Shown here: in pieces, positions 53,515 through 63,496 of the stretch | Position numbering within the stretch: position 1 is the first letter of the stretch | How the letters are laid out: the number at the start of each line of letters is the position of its first letter | Source of the DNA: Planctomycetales bacterium | GTDB taxonomy: Bacteria; Planctomycetota; Planctomycetia; Planctomycetales; Planctomycetaceae | Reading direction: 5' to 3' | Length of the DNA stretch: 64,000 nucleotides | NCBI GenBank assembly: GCA_028285345.1 | Contig: JANQPT010000044.1 | Coordinates: 620,001-684,000, forward strand | Program-made: the position numbers and the translations under genes | The notes under the pieces: generated by a model | Databases searched by the model: none | Told to the model about the DNA's origin: nothing | The model's input: only the letters and a program-made list of their open reading frames with translations

Positions 53515-56500
53515 ATGAGAGTCATTGCTGCAATGAACTGTCAAGATCTGAGTAGAAAACTGGATCGCGTATTAGGGGAGCCCGTTCGTCATATGAGTGC
53601 GCGGGTTCGGCGCGCGCTGGGGTTCGACAAACTGGAGCACGCCTTATTGCACAACTCCAGTGAGGCCCGCGCCGCGCTTCACCGCAAATTGGACCGGCTG
53701 TTCGGCACCGGCGTCAGCGACATTCCTGCGCGTGTCAAACGTGGATTGGGATTTGAGTCGCTGGAATATCGTTTGGTGATGAGCGCGACCATCGCTGCCG
53801 ACGACGACACGTATACGTGGACCGACTCCGCCGGCGAGACACAAGCCCTTGACGTGACCAACGGCGCCGTCGAAGTGCACTTCACTGACGACGTGGGAAA
53901 CAGCGGCGACATTACGGAGATCAAACTTCTCTCCGACGATGCCGGCTTCGACGTGTCGACCTCCGATGTCGACTGGGTGAATTCCAACGGCTATGGCATC
54001 GGAAATCTGAATCTTGGCGTCGATGTCGGGGGCGTCTCGGCCGATCACCAAGGGACGGTCGACTCGATCACGGCGACGGGCGATATCGATGGCGAAATCT
54101 ATGTCTCTGGAAACGTGGGGGCATTGTCGGCCTTCGGAAACATCAAACAGTCGGTCACGGTCGAGGGAGATTTGGACTCGGTCTCCAGCGGCGGTCAGAT
54201 TCAGGATGCGATCGTCGCCGGCGATGTGACGGGTGATTTTGTACTGTCCGATAGTGACTTTAGCTTCGGCGACAATTACTCCGACACACACCAAGTCACG
54301 TTTGAGGGCCCCTCAAATTCGCTCGAAGCGCTGGATGGCGATGCGCAGGCGATTCGTGCGCTGCCGCCGTCGCAGTTTCGCTATTTGACGGCCGACCAGG
54401 TGCAGTATTTGTCGGCTGAGCAGCTAGCGGGGATTACCAATGCCAGCCATTTTTACAATATGTCGTCTGACGCTCGGGCGGCGCTCGGTGCGACACAAGT
54501 CCAGGCGCTCGACACGTCGCTGATCAGCATCGGCTACTTGACCGAAACACAGCGCGAGGCGTTGACACCCGATCAGATCGCGGAGGTCACGCAGTCGCGA
54601 TTGCGTTATGTTCCTGCGTCACAGGTCGAGCATATCACGGTTGACCAATTGTCGGGGATTACTAACGCCGGCTATTTCTACAACATGTCGTCCGACGCCC
54701 GGGCGGCGCTTGACGCGACACAAGTTCAAGCGCTCGACACATCCCTCATCAGCATTGGCTATTTGACTGAAACTCAGCGCGAGGATCTGACACCCAATCA
54801 GATTCAGTCGGTCACCGCCTCGCGATTGCGATACGTGCCGGTCTCGCAAGTGCCGCATACTACGGCCGATCAATTGTCGAGCATCACGAACGCCGGCTAT
54901 TTCTACAACATGTCACCCGACGCCAGAGCGGCGCTGAATTCGACGCAGGTCCAGGCGCTCGACACGTCACTGATCAGTATCGGCTACCTCACGGAAGCTC
55001 AGCGCGAGGAACTCACGGTCGATCAGATTCAATCGGTGACTGCGTCCCGTTTACGGTACGTGCCGGTTTCGCAGGTTCCGCACATCACCACCGGTCAGTT
55101 GTCGAGCATTACCAACGCAAGCCATTTTTACAACATATCGCCCGATGCCCGTGCGGCACTGGACGCGACGCAAGTTCAAGCGCTCGACACGTCGCTGATC
55201 AGTATCGGCTACCTCACCGAAGCTCAGCGCGAGGCGTTGACACCGGGTCAGATTCAGGCGGTCACTTCCTCGCGATTGCGATACGTGCCGGTCTCGCAAG
55301 TGCCGCATATTACGGCTGATCAGTTGTCGAACATTGCGAATGCCAGTCATTTCTACAATATGTCGCCCGACGCCCGGGCGGCGCTGGACGCGACGCAGGT
55401 CCAGGCGCTCGATACGTCTCTGATCAGTATCGGCTACCTCACGGAAGCACAGCGCGAGGATCTCACGGCCGATCAGATTCAATCGGTGACGGCGTCCCGA
55501 TTACGGTACGTGCCGGTCTCACAAGTGCACCATATCACGGCCGATCAGTTGTCGAGCATTTCGAATGCTAGCTATTTTTACAACATGTCGTCCGACGCCC
55601 GCGCGGCGCTCAATGCGACACAAGTCCAGGCACTCGACACGTCGCTGATCAGCATCGGCTACCTCACCGAATCTCAGCGCGAGGATCTGACGGTCGATCA
55701 AATTCAGTCGGTGACGGCGTCCCGTTTGCGATACGTGCCGGTCACGCAAGTGCCGCATATCACGGCCGATCAATTATCGAGCATTTCCAACGCCAGCCAC
55801 TTCTACAACATGTCAGCCGGCGCCCGGGCAGCGCTCGACGCGACACAGGTTCAAGCACTGGACACGTCACTGATCAGCATCGGTTATTTGACTGAAACAC
55901 AGCGCGAGGCGTTGACACCAACTCAGATTCAGTCGGTAACGGCGTCTCGTTTGCGATACGTGCCGGTCTCGCAGGTGCAGCACATAACCGCTGATCAGTT
56001 GGCGAGTATTACGAACGCCAGCCATTTCTACAACATGGCGTCCAACGCCCGTGCCGCCCTGGACTCGACACAGGTCCAGGCGCTCAACACGTCGTTGATC
56101 AGCATCGGCTACCTCACCGAGGCTCAGCGCGAAAGCCTGACCGTCGATCAGATTCAGAACGTATCACCGCCGCAATTCCGGTATTTGCCTGCGTCGCAGG
56201 TTCCCTATTTGACCGTCGAGCAGATCGCGTCGATCACGAACGCGAATCATTTTTACTACATGTCGGCGCACGCGCGAAACGCATTCACCTATGAGCAAGT
56301 TCGTGCCTTAGACACATCGTTGAGCGGCGTCGGTTATGAAGGAACTGACGACGATGATTTTCGGGTCGGCAGCAATCACAGCAACATCATGCTGGGCTTT
56401 GGAGGAAGCGATACCCTTCGGGGCGGCGGCGGCAATGACGTCCTTGAAGGCGGAACGGGAACCGACGAGCTGGAAGGCGGCAGCGGCAACGACTGGCTGA

Positions 56501-59052
56501 TCGGCGGGGGCGGCGATGATCGCATGGAAGGTGGCACCGGTGACGACCGCTTCAGCTTCGAGGGCGCCCAAGACGGCGACGTCTACGAAGTGCACGGCGG
56601 CGAGGGAAACGACGTCATCCACTTGCCGGACTTCCAATTAAGCGATCTTGTGCGGACAGCTGACAGCATCATTGTAAATCTGGGCGGCGGTGGTCAGTTC
56701 ACGATCAATTTCGACGGGATCGAGGCGATCGAGGTTTCGGACGGATTGTTTGATCTCAACGCGGCACTGATTGTGGGGGCGATCGAAGATTCTTATGCGA
56801 CCGATGCCGACAGCGCATTGGATGTGTCGGCCGCAGATGGTTTGCTTGCTAACGACATCGCCGCCGGCGTTTTGTCAATTGTGAGCGTAAACACGACGGG
56901 CACGATTGGGATTGTGCATGTCGACTATGCGACCGGGGCGATCAGTTACGACCCGAACGGCCGATTTGACTATGTCCCGGCCGGAGAAACGGTCGACGAT
57001 GACTTTGAATACACAATCCAAGATGAGAACGGCAACGTCCACTCCGCGAAGGTGACGATCACGGTCACGGGAGGCAACCAGGCTCCCGAACTGGACACCA
57101 GCGGCGACCTCACTTTGACCCCCATCCAGGAAGACGTCGCGGATGCCGTGAATCCAGGCAATACCGTGCAGGAGATTCTGGAGTCCGGTGGTGGAAACCC
57201 GCTCAGCGACGTTGACGCGGGTACGCAAATCGGTGTCGCTGTTGTCGCCGCCGATGACAGCCACGGCGCCTGGCAGTATTCGCTGGACGGCGGAGTGACC
57301 TGGCAGGATTTGACGGGCGTTGCTAACAGTTCGGCGACCCTGCTCTCGGCAGATGATCGCCTCCGATTTGTGCCGGACGCCGACTACCACGGCGCGGCGG
57401 AGATCTCCTTCCGCGGCTGGGATATGAGCGACGGCAGTCATGCCGGCGATTCGGGAGTCGACACGACAATCAATGGCCTGGATTCTGCCTTCAGCAGCAA
57501 CGTTGAAACGGCCGGCATCACGATCGAGTCGGTGCTCGACGGGCCTGTCGCGAATGCGGATGAATACCAGATCGATGAAGATAGCGTGTTGGTCGTGGGA
57601 GCCGGCCAGGGCCTGTTGGCCAACGACGAAAAATCGGAGGTGCCTTCCGGGTTTTGCGGAAACAACAAGCTGTGCGTCCAAAGCGTTGATACGTCCGAGA
57701 CGAAGGGGATCGTCACGTTCCAAGAGGACGGGAGCATCACCTACAATCCGAACGGCCAGTTTGAGTACCTGAACGAAGGTGAGTCGGTCACGGATACGTT
57801 TAGGTACACGATCGTTAATCATCTGGGGCAAGTAGCGACAAACACGGCCACAATTACGATCAATGGCATCAACGACACGCCATATGTGACGCCGGCTGGA
57901 AACATCACCGCGGCGATCGATGCCTGCGAGACCGTGATCGACCTGAACGATTGGTTTGCGGACAGTGAGGACGCAGACGCCGATTTGACCTATACCGTGC
58001 GGTCCAACTCCAACAGCGAGTTGTTTGAACGCGTTGAAGTTGATGCGTCGGGTCAACTGATTGTTGACTGTGCCGACGGGGTGAGCGGTACGTCGCAACT
58101 AACTATCCGCGCGGAAGATTCCAGTGGAAAGTTCGTTGAGGCTCTGTTTCACGTGACCGTCCAATACGGCGTCGTCGCGGAAGTCAGAGTCGAGACAGAC
58201 CAATCCGGCGATTTGGCGTCGGTTTCCGCATCGCGTGCCGGTGATTCCTTTCACCCATTGTTAGGCAGATTCTCCCTGCCGCCGGCGGACCAGGCGTTTC
58301 CATATCAGACAATCAACGACGATTGGTTTGATGCAGCCGTCGGAACGAGAGAAGGTGGACTTGCGTTTCATTCGCAACCTGACGTCCCGCTCGGACTTAT
58401 CGGCCAAACCTATCAGGAGTTTCGAAGTCACGACCAGGATTTGGGCCGAAGTCGATCTCAAACAAGTGCCGGCGGCGAACAGCGTGAACTGGACTTTCGT
58501 AGCGAGCAAGGGTCAGGACAGGACGCCTTGGAGTTGTGGTTAAACCAACAAGCATCTACCTCCGAGGACTCCGAAGAAGCCGACGCTTTGCCCGAACAGG
58601 CGACCGAGGGACGTGACGACCGGCGTCGCTCGTCCACCGGCGGCGGTTCCCAGGCGGATGACGGACAACAGATTGACCACGCTCCAGACGGCAGTCTGGA
58701 CTTTGTCTCGGATGCCGCGAGTTACAACCGGCCGTTTGAGAGCTATTTTTCCGACACTCACCCAGCGCCTGCGGAGGCGGACGGTCAATTTCACTACGAT
58801 TCGGGTGAGTCGGGGCATCAAGTCGTTCCCGCGGTCGACGAAGTGAGTGTTGAAGAGCAAGCGTCGCTGCCGCAGACGGGCCAGTCTGATGCCGATGACG
58901 CACTGCACGCAGGAATGGGCTTGGTGACGGTTGCGGCCGCGACCTCGCTGACCCGAGCGCAAAAAGATGCAGCGCCTACGGAGCGGGATCGCGCATCCGC
59001 CAAAAAGCGAAGCGAGAGCGCCGATCGCGATTCAGCATCGCCGGAACAATGA
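53515..59052 (+). CDS. Giant secreted protein with nine 75-residue repeats, RTX and VCBS-like domains
   Basis: 1845 residues from the ATG at 53515; the ATG at 53533 is an alternative, and neither has a strong ribosome-binding site. The N-terminus carries a duplicated 33-residue block (KLDRVLGEPVRHMSARVRRA and KLDRLFGTGVSDIPARVKRG), the second leading into an LEPR-like motif, LEYRLVMSA. After a beta domain come nine 75-residue repeats (about residues 287-942), then RTX glycine repeats (GGSGNDWLIGGGGDDRMEGG). Next are cadherin/VCBS-like domains with LLANDIAAG and ISYDPNGRFDYVP, the latter echoed later as ITYNPNGQFEYL. The last ~380 residues are acidic and disordered. It is probably a surface or matrix adhesin. 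The repeat family is not one I can name. Confidence 0.9.
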   Translation: MRVIAAMNCQDLSRKLDRVLGEPVRHMSARVRRALGFDKLEHALLHNSSEARAALHRKLDRLFGTGVSDIPARVKRGLGFESLEYRLVMSATIAADDDTYTWTDSAGETQALDVTNGAVEVHFTDDVGNSGDITEIKLLSDDAGFDVSTSDVDWVNSNGYGIGNLNLGVDVGGVSADHQGTVDSITATGDIDGEIYVSGNVGALSAFGNIKQSVTVEGDLDSVSSGGQIQDAIVAGDVTGDFVLSDSDFSFGDNYSDTHQVTFEGPSNSLEALDGDAQAIRALPPSQFRYLTADQVQYLSAEQLAGITNASHFYNMSSDARAALGATQVQALDTSLISIGYLTETQREALTPDQIAEVTQSRLRYVPASQVEHITVDQLSGITNAGYFYNMSSDARAALDATQVQALDTSLISIGYLTETQREDLTPNQIQSVTASRLRYVPVSQVPHTTADQLSSITNAGYFYNMSPDARAALNSTQVQALDTSLISIGYLTEAQREELTVDQIQSVTASRLRYVPVSQVPHITTGQLSSITNASHFYNISPDARAALDATQVQALDTSLISIGYLTEAQREALTPGQIQAVTSSRLRYVPVSQVPHITADQLSNIANASHFYNMSPDARAALDATQVQALDTSLISIGYLTEAQREDLTADQIQSVTASRLRYVPVSQVHHITADQLSSISNASYFYNMSSDARAALNATQVQALDTSLISIGYLTESQREDLTVDQIQSVTASRLRYVPVTQVPHITADQLSSISNASHFYNMSAGARAALDATQVQALDTSLISIGYLTETQREALTPTQIQSVTASRLRYVPVSQVQHITADQLASITNASHFYNMASNARAALDSTQVQALNTSLISIGYLTEAQRESLTVDQIQNVSPPQFRYLPASQVPYLTVEQIASITNANHFYYMSAHARNAFTYEQVRALDTSLSGVGYEGTDDDDFRVGSNHSNIMLGFGGSDTLRGGGGNDVLEGGTGTDELEGGSGNDWLIGGGGDDRMEGGTGDDRFSFEGAQDGDVYEVHGGEGNDVIHLPDFQLSDLVRTADSIIVNLGGGGQFTINFDGIEAIEVSDGLFDLNAALIVGAIEDSYATDADSALDVSAADGLLANDIAAGVLSIVSVNTTGTIGIVHVDYATGAISYDPNGRFDYVPAGETVDDDFEYTIQDENGNVHSAKVTITVTGGNQAPELDTSGDLTLTPIQEDVADAVNPGNTVQEILESGGGNPLSDVDAGTQIGVAVVAADDSHGAWQYSLDGGVTWQDLTGVANSSATLLSADDRLRFVPDADYHGAAEISFRGWDMSDGSHAGDSGVDTTINGLDSAFSSNVETAGITIESVLDGPVANADEYQIDEDSVLVVGAGQGLLANDEKSEVPSGFCGNNKLCVQSVDTSETKGIVTFQEDGSITYNPNGQFEYLNEGESVTDTFRYTIVNHLGQVATNTATITINGINDTPYVTPAGNITAAIDACETVIDLNDWFADSEDADADLTYTVRSNSNSELFERVEVDASGQLIVDCADGVSGTSQLTIRAEDSSGKFVEALFHVTVQYGVVAEVRVETDQSGDLASVSASRAGDSFHPLLGRFSLPPADQAFPYQTINDDWFDAAVGTREGGLAFHSQPDVPLGLIGQTYQEFRSHDQDLGRSRSQTSAGGEQRELDFRSEQGSGQDALELWLNQQASTSEDSEEADALPEQATEGRDDRRRSSTGGGSQADDGQQIDHAPDGSLDFVSDAASYNRPFESYFSDTHPAPAEADGQFHYDSGESGHQVVPAVDEVSVEEQASLPQTGQSDADDALHAGMGLVTVAAATSLTRAQKDAAPTERDRASAKKRSESADRDSASPEQ
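54373..56340 (+). repeat. Nine tandem 225-bp coding repeats
   Basis: Units are exactly 225 bases (75 codons): the first unit starts at 54373 and the ninth at 56173, a distance of 8 x 225. The middle seven are very similar at DNA level, while the first and last are diverged caps. At protein level each unit divides into three 25-residue parts with a [IL]T-x-x-Q-[LIV] start. Confidence 0.95.
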
Positions 59053-59278
59053 TCGGTCGTCGGCATCGAACTTGTTGACGTTGACTCATCATGGCGACCC
59101 GAGAAGGGTATTCACTGATCCACACGATCGGTTAAGATTGCCCTCAATGGGGCAGCGCATCGGAGAGCTGTTTGTTCTGTCGCCCGCTGCGATGTCGACT
59201 CATCTCAGAGGTCGGTGACGAAGTGCCGGGTTGATCGCCCGTTCGATTCCCCTCGATTCTGTACCGGAGGCAATCATT

Positions 59279-61000
59279 GTGACATCGACAGCAGCCGTAC
59301 TGGAGCAGCCTCGCAATACTTCCGCGACGGAAATTGACCGCGCTCTCGAAGAGTTGGCAGCCGCCAAAAGCGACTTTCGAAATATGTCGCTGCATCAGTG
59401 GGCGGGATTGGTCGAACGATGCATTCCGACGATCGTCGGCAGTTCGCGCGACTGGGTTGATGCCGCGTGTCACGCGAAGGGAATCCCGGCAGACAGCAGT
59501 CTTCGTGCGGAGGAAATCACTGCCGGACCTGCCGCGGCACTCCGATATCTCCGGTTGCTGCACGACAGCTTGTTGGACATCATCCGCCGGGGCCGACCGC
59601 AGTTGCCCGGACCAGTGCGCCAGGAACCGGGGGGACGTTTATTTGTTCGGCTCGCTCCGGTGAAACGGCGACAGGATGCCTTGCTGTTCACCGGCACGAC
59701 AACAGACGCGATTATGGAGGAAGGCGTGACGGCTGAAGCGGTTGCCGGTCAGGTCATGCCCTCCCACCTGACTGGTGCAGGCGAAGATCCGCCGATCATG
59801 CTGGTTCTGGGGGCGGGCAACGTGTCGTCGATCCCCATGACTGATACGCTCACCAAGATCTTTCAGGACGGATATCTCGTACTGCTCAAGATGAATCCGG
59901 TGAATGAGTATCTCGGGCCGATCTTCGAGCGGGCGCTTGCGCCGCTGGTCGAAGCGGGATTCTTGCGCATTATTTACGGCGCCGCCGAGTCGGGGCAACA
60001 TGCCATTTCCCATGACTTGACCGAGGCGGTACACATCACCGGTTCCAACGCGAGTCATGACGCAATCGTTTGGGGCCCGCCCGGACCTGAACAAGAGCAA
60101 CGCAAGCAGGAGAATGACCCTCGACTGCACAAGCCGATTACCAGCGAATTGGGCAACGTAACGCCCTGGATCATCGTGCCGGGCGATTACACGGAGAAGC
60201 AGCTTCAGTTTCAGGCAGAGAACTTGGCGGCGTCAATTACCAACAACGCTTCGTTCAATTGCCTGGCCACCAAGGTGATTGTGACATGGCGTGGCTGGCC
60301 GGACCGTGAGCGGTTCCTGAACAAGCTGCAACACGTCTTGGACGCGATCCCCCCCCGCAAAGCGTACTACCCCGGAGCGGAAGACCGGTTTCGCGAGTTC
60401 GCCGACCGGGAGCCGGGGGACGTTCCGGAGGGGACGTTGCCCTGGACATTAATTCGCGACGTCGATCCCGATCAGTCGCCGAAGTACATTCAGCGAGAAT
60501 CATTCGTGTGCGTCTGTGCCGAAGTCGGCTTGGATGCCGCATCGCCGGAAGACTTCCTGGATGTCTCGGCCGATTTCGCCAACGATCGGTTGTGGGGCAC
60601 GCTCTGCGCGGCGGTGATGGTCCCGTCCGGCTTTCGGAAATCTTCTGAGAATAAGGCGCGCTTTGCGGACTTTGTGGCATCGCTGCGCTATGGCGCCATC
60701 GGCGTCAACCAGTGGCCGGGGTTGGTGTATGGATTAATGACCCCGCCGTGGGGCGGATTTCCGGGTGGCACATTGCAGGATCCCCAAAGCGGCGTCGGGT
60801 GGGTCCATAATACGTTCCTGCTGCAGGGCATCGAAAAAACCGTCACTGAAGGCCCGCTGACCGCGTTTCCAAAGCCGATTTGGTTTCCGACGCACAAGAA
60901 CCCGGAGCCGATTGCATGGAAACTGATGGAGTTCTACGCCAAGCCGACCGTGTGGAATCTGAGCAAGCTCTTGGGATCCGCCGTCAGGAACGGCCTCTAA
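59279..61000 (+). CDS. Aldehyde dehydrogenase family protein
   Basis: 573 residues from a GTG at 59279, with GGAGG 8 bases upstream. The NAD(P)-binding region has IMLVLGAGNVSSIP and VHITGSNASHDA. The catalytic cysteine is Cys328 in NNASFNCLATKV and the general-base glutamate is in ITSELGNVTPWII. It resembles the ALDH superfamily but is longer than the usual ~500 residues and lacks the exact GQxC context, so it belongs to a divergent branch. The substrate is unknown. The gene stands alone on the plus strand. Confidence 0.85.
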   Translation: MTSTAAVLEQPRNTSATEIDRALEELAAAKSDFRNMSLHQWAGLVERCIPTIVGSSRDWVDAACHAKGIPADSSLRAEEITAGPAAALRYLRLLHDSLLDIIRRGRPQLPGPVRQEPGGRLFVRLAPVKRRQDALLFTGTTTDAIMEEGVTAEAVAGQVMPSHLTGAGEDPPIMLVLGAGNVSSIPMTDTLTKIFQDGYLVLLKMNPVNEYLGPIFERALAPLVEAGFLRIIYGAAESGQHAISHDLTEAVHITGSNASHDAIVWGPPGPEQEQRKQENDPRLHKPITSELGNVTPWIIVPGDYTEKQLQFQAENLAASITNNASFNCLATKVIVTWRGWPDRERFLNKLQHVLDAIPPRKAYYPGAEDRFREFADREPGDVPEGTLPWTLIRDVDPDQSPKYIQRESFVCVCAEVGLDAASPEDFLDVSADFANDRLWGTLCAAVMVPSGFRKSSENKARFADFVASLRYGAIGVNQWPGLVYGLMTPPWGGFPGGTLQDPQSGVGWVHNTFLLQGIEKTVTEGPLTAFPKPIWFPTHKNPEPIAWKLMEFYAKPTVWNLSKLLGSAVRNGL

Positions 61001-61155
61001 TTCCGGCCTTTGCTTGCTTTTCTGGAAAGCGTTCGGCGTGATTCAATTCCGGCACCGATTCGGGTATGATGCCGCGCTGGTAACTTGGTGCTTGAAGTCG
61101 TCGGTTTATGATGGGCGTCTGGAACTATTGAATCGGCTTGATGGGAGATACCGCC

Positions 61156-61824
61156 ATGCGGTGCGCTGCGAACGTGTTTCTTGTTGCATTGATGGTCCTA
61201 GCTGCCGGCTCGGCAGCGTGCGACGCGACGGCGGACGAAAAGCCTGCCGCAAAAAAACGCTCCGACGCTGGATTTCAACCGATCTTCAATGGAAAGGATC
61301 TTTCCGGTTGGGAAGGGAACAAGGAGCTTTGGCAGGTCCGCGACGGCATGATCGTGGGGGATTCACAAGGGATACGTCACAACGAGTTCCTGGCCACGAC
61401 CAAGAAGTACGGCGACTTTGAACTCCGTTTGGAGTTTAAACTCCACGGGGGCAAGGGCAATTCGGGAATCCAGTTTCGAACACGCCGCGTGCCAAACAGC
61501 ACAGCTGCCGAGGGCTATCAAGCGGACATCGGAGAGAAATACTGGGGTTGCTTATACGACGAACACCGCCGCCGCAAAGTGTTGGCTCCGGCGTCGGCGA
61601 AATTGAAAACGGTGCTCAAGAAAGATGATTGGAACGAGTACATCATCCGCGCTGAAGGCGATCACGTCGTGCTGAAGATTAACGGTGTCACGACCGTGGA
61701 CTACCGCGAGCCGGACGATGATATCGCCCGTACAGGAATCATCGCCCTGCAAGTGCACAGTGGACCCGCCATGCGGGTCGACTTTCGCAAACTTCGTATC
61801 CGTGAACTGAACAAGCGCGATTGA
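61156..61824 (+). CDS. Secreted DUF1080 (3-keto-disaccharide hydrolase-like) protein
   Basis: 222 residues from the ATG at 61156, which has GGGAG 8 bases upstream; the ATG at 61138 lacks a site. A signal peptide ends near residue 27 (LVALMVLAAGSAACDATA). Typical DUF1080 sequence follows: FQPIFNGKDLSGWEGNKELW, GDFELRLEFKLHGGKGNSGI, and VHSGPAMRVDFRKLRIREL at the end. The fold is a concanavalin-like jelly roll. Some family members hydrolyse 3-keto-glycosides, and planctomycetes carry many copies. The specific substrate is unknown. Confidence 0.9.
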   Translation: MRCAANVFLVALMVLAAGSAACDATADEKPAAKKRSDAGFQPIFNGKDLSGWEGNKELWQVRDGMIVGDSQGIRHNEFLATTKKYGDFELRLEFKLHGGKGNSGIQFRTRRVPNSTAAEGYQADIGEKYWGCLYDEHRRRKVLAPASAKLKTVLKKDDWNEYIIRAEGDHVVLKINGVTTVDYREPDDDIARTGIIALQVHSGPAMRVDFRKLRIRELNKRD

Positions 61825-61953
61825 GGGCCGACTTCGTTGAGCTGACGACGAGTTTAGCCGGCGCGACTCGCTCGGCAAAATATCGAACAGCTCGAAACCG
61901 CGTTTTCAGCACAACCTACTCGTTCCTCATTTCGAGGCCGGCCGGACGCATCA

Positions 61954-63354
61954 ATGACGCAGGCGATTGTGAATTATCGACAGGCCGTCGATTTCTTGAT
62001 GGGGCGGATCGACTACGAGCGCCAGCCGGCAGATCGGTACACCACCGCCGATCTTAAGCTGGAACGCATGCAGCGGCTGTTGTCATTGCTCGATGATCCG
62101 CAACAGAGCCTGCCTGCCGTCCATATCGCCGGAACGAAGGGCAAGGGGTCGACGGCGCTGATGACCGCCGCAGTTCTGTCTCAAGCGGGGTATCGCGTCG
62201 GGGTGTTCACTTCGCCGCACCTTTCGAGGTTTGAGGAACGCATGACCGTGGAGGGCCGCATGCCGGATGAGGCCGAGGTGGTCGCTCTCGTTGAGGAAGT
62301 CCATCAAGTTGTGCAACGGATGAGACTCGATCCGGACTGCAGCGAACCGACGTTCTTCGAAATCTTGACCGCGATGGCCTGGCTTTACTTTAGGCAAGCA
62401 AAGGCCGACGTTGTCGTGCTGGAAGTCGGTCTGGGAGGGCGGCTGGATGCGACGAATCTATGCCATCCGGTGACGACGGTCATCACGAGTATTAGCTTCG
62501 ATCACACACGAATCCTAGGACGATCGCTTGAGCAGATCGCGACGGAGAAAGCCGGCATCATAAAGCCAGGCGTTCCGGTCGTGTGCGGCGTGACTGATGC
62601 GGGGCCCCGCGCGAAGATTCAGAGTATTGCGAAGCAGCGCGGCGCGCCACTTTTGCAGATCGGTGATGAGATTCAATATGGTTATCGACCGCTGCCGTTC
62701 GAGGCGGCCGACCAAGCTTCAGGTTGTGGAAACCTGGACGTGACCATCGCAGGTTGTCGGCCGATGTCGACGATTGCGATGCCGATCTTGGGACGGCATC
62801 AAGCGCACAATGCGGCACTGGCAGCGGCGGTTGCCGTGGAAATGCGCAAACGAGGATGGCACATTCCAGATGATGCGATTTTGAGCGGGATTGCCCGAGT
62901 GCGTTGTCCCGTCCGGATGGAGATTGTGCACGACAACCCGGTGATCATTCTTGATTCGGCCCACAACACGGCTTCAGCTCGTACCGTGGTTGAGTCGGTT
63001 CGGGACCATTTTCCTGGCCGCCGAAAAGGGCTGATCTTTGCGACGACGAAGGAAAAGCCGGTTGAGGCGATGTTGCGGCAATTGCTTCCCGAGTTTGACT
63101 GGGTGGTATTGACGCAATACCGTGGGAATCCACGCGGACTCGAATTGAACGAGCTGGTGGAGATTGCTCAATCCTTGCCCGGCCAAGATGTCGCGTCCGC
63201 CGACAATCCCGACGTTGCTTGGGACCTTGTAGTGCGACGCAACGACGAGACGGAATTGATCTGCGTCACCGGCTCATTTTTTATTGCGGCGGAGATTCGC
63301 GAGTTACTGCGATCGCGGCAAGCGACCTTGGCGGCGGCCGGTGCAGGCACGTGA
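61954..63354 (+). CDS. folC: Folylpolyglutamate/dihydrofolate synthase
   Basis: 466 residues of the Mur-ligase-like FolC family, which adds glutamate to folates (and, in bifunctional enzymes, to dihydropteroate) using ATP. The P-loop is AGTKGKGSTALMT near residues 53-65, preceded by the characteristic VHI. The GVFTSPHLSRFEER segment and the VVLEVGLGGRLDATN motif are diagnostic, and LDSAHNTASAR marks the C-terminal domain. Its length is normal. No strong ribosome-binding site is seen; the ATG is 129 bases after the DUF1080 gene. Confidence 0.95.
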   Translation: MTQAIVNYRQAVDFLMGRIDYERQPADRYTTADLKLERMQRLLSLLDDPQQSLPAVHIAGTKGKGSTALMTAAVLSQAGYRVGVFTSPHLSRFEERMTVEGRMPDEAEVVALVEEVHQVVQRMRLDPDCSEPTFFEILTAMAWLYFRQAKADVVVLEVGLGGRLDATNLCHPVTTVITSISFDHTRILGRSLEQIATEKAGIIKPGVPVVCGVTDAGPRAKIQSIAKQRGAPLLQIGDEIQYGYRPLPFEAADQASGCGNLDVTIAGCRPMSTIAMPILGRHQAHNAALAAAVAVEMRKRGWHIPDDAILSGIARVRCPVRMEIVHDNPVIILDSAHNTASARTVVESVRDHFPGRRKGLIFATTKEKPVEAMLRQLLPEFDWVVLTQYRGNPRGLELNELVEIAQSLPGQDVASADNPDVAWDLVVRRNDETELICVTGSFFIAAEIRELLRSRQATLAAAGAGT

Positions 63355-63409
63355 GGTTCGAAAAACGGTTGGAATTCTGAGCGCGGCGATTCGGCTTGTA
63401 CTCGGCGCC

Positions 63410-63455
63410 GGTCAAAAACAAACGGCAGCCCGCATTTAATCGCGGCTGCCGTTTG
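63410..63455 (-). terminator. Intrinsic terminator for the right-edge gene
   Basis: CAAACGGCAGCC (63419-63430) pairs with GGCTGCCGTTTG (63444-63455). Read on the minus strand the hairpin is followed by TTTTTGAC, giving a proper T-run 40-90 bases after the stop of the gene at 63497. On the plus strand there is no T-run, but it may still slow transcription from folC. Confidence 0.8.
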
Positions 63456-63496
63456 AGAATTCTGATCAAGACAGGATTGGATGTGTCGGACGACCT

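Noticed and set aside
54373-56340. Regular 225-bp repeats considered as a CRISPR-like or satellite array
   Set aside because: The repeats are contiguous, in frame and coding, with no spacers. They are protein repeats.
56875-58098. Minus-strand open frame of 407 codons opposite the giant repeat protein
   Set aside because: The plus strand shows VCBS/cadherin-like domains continuous with the rest of the gene; the opposite frame has no family resemblance.
59236-59270. GTTCGATTCC resembling a tRNA T-loop
   Set aside because: The flanks do not pair to form a T-stem and no acceptor or anticodon arms can be drawn; the segment is just upstream of the aldehyde dehydrogenase start.
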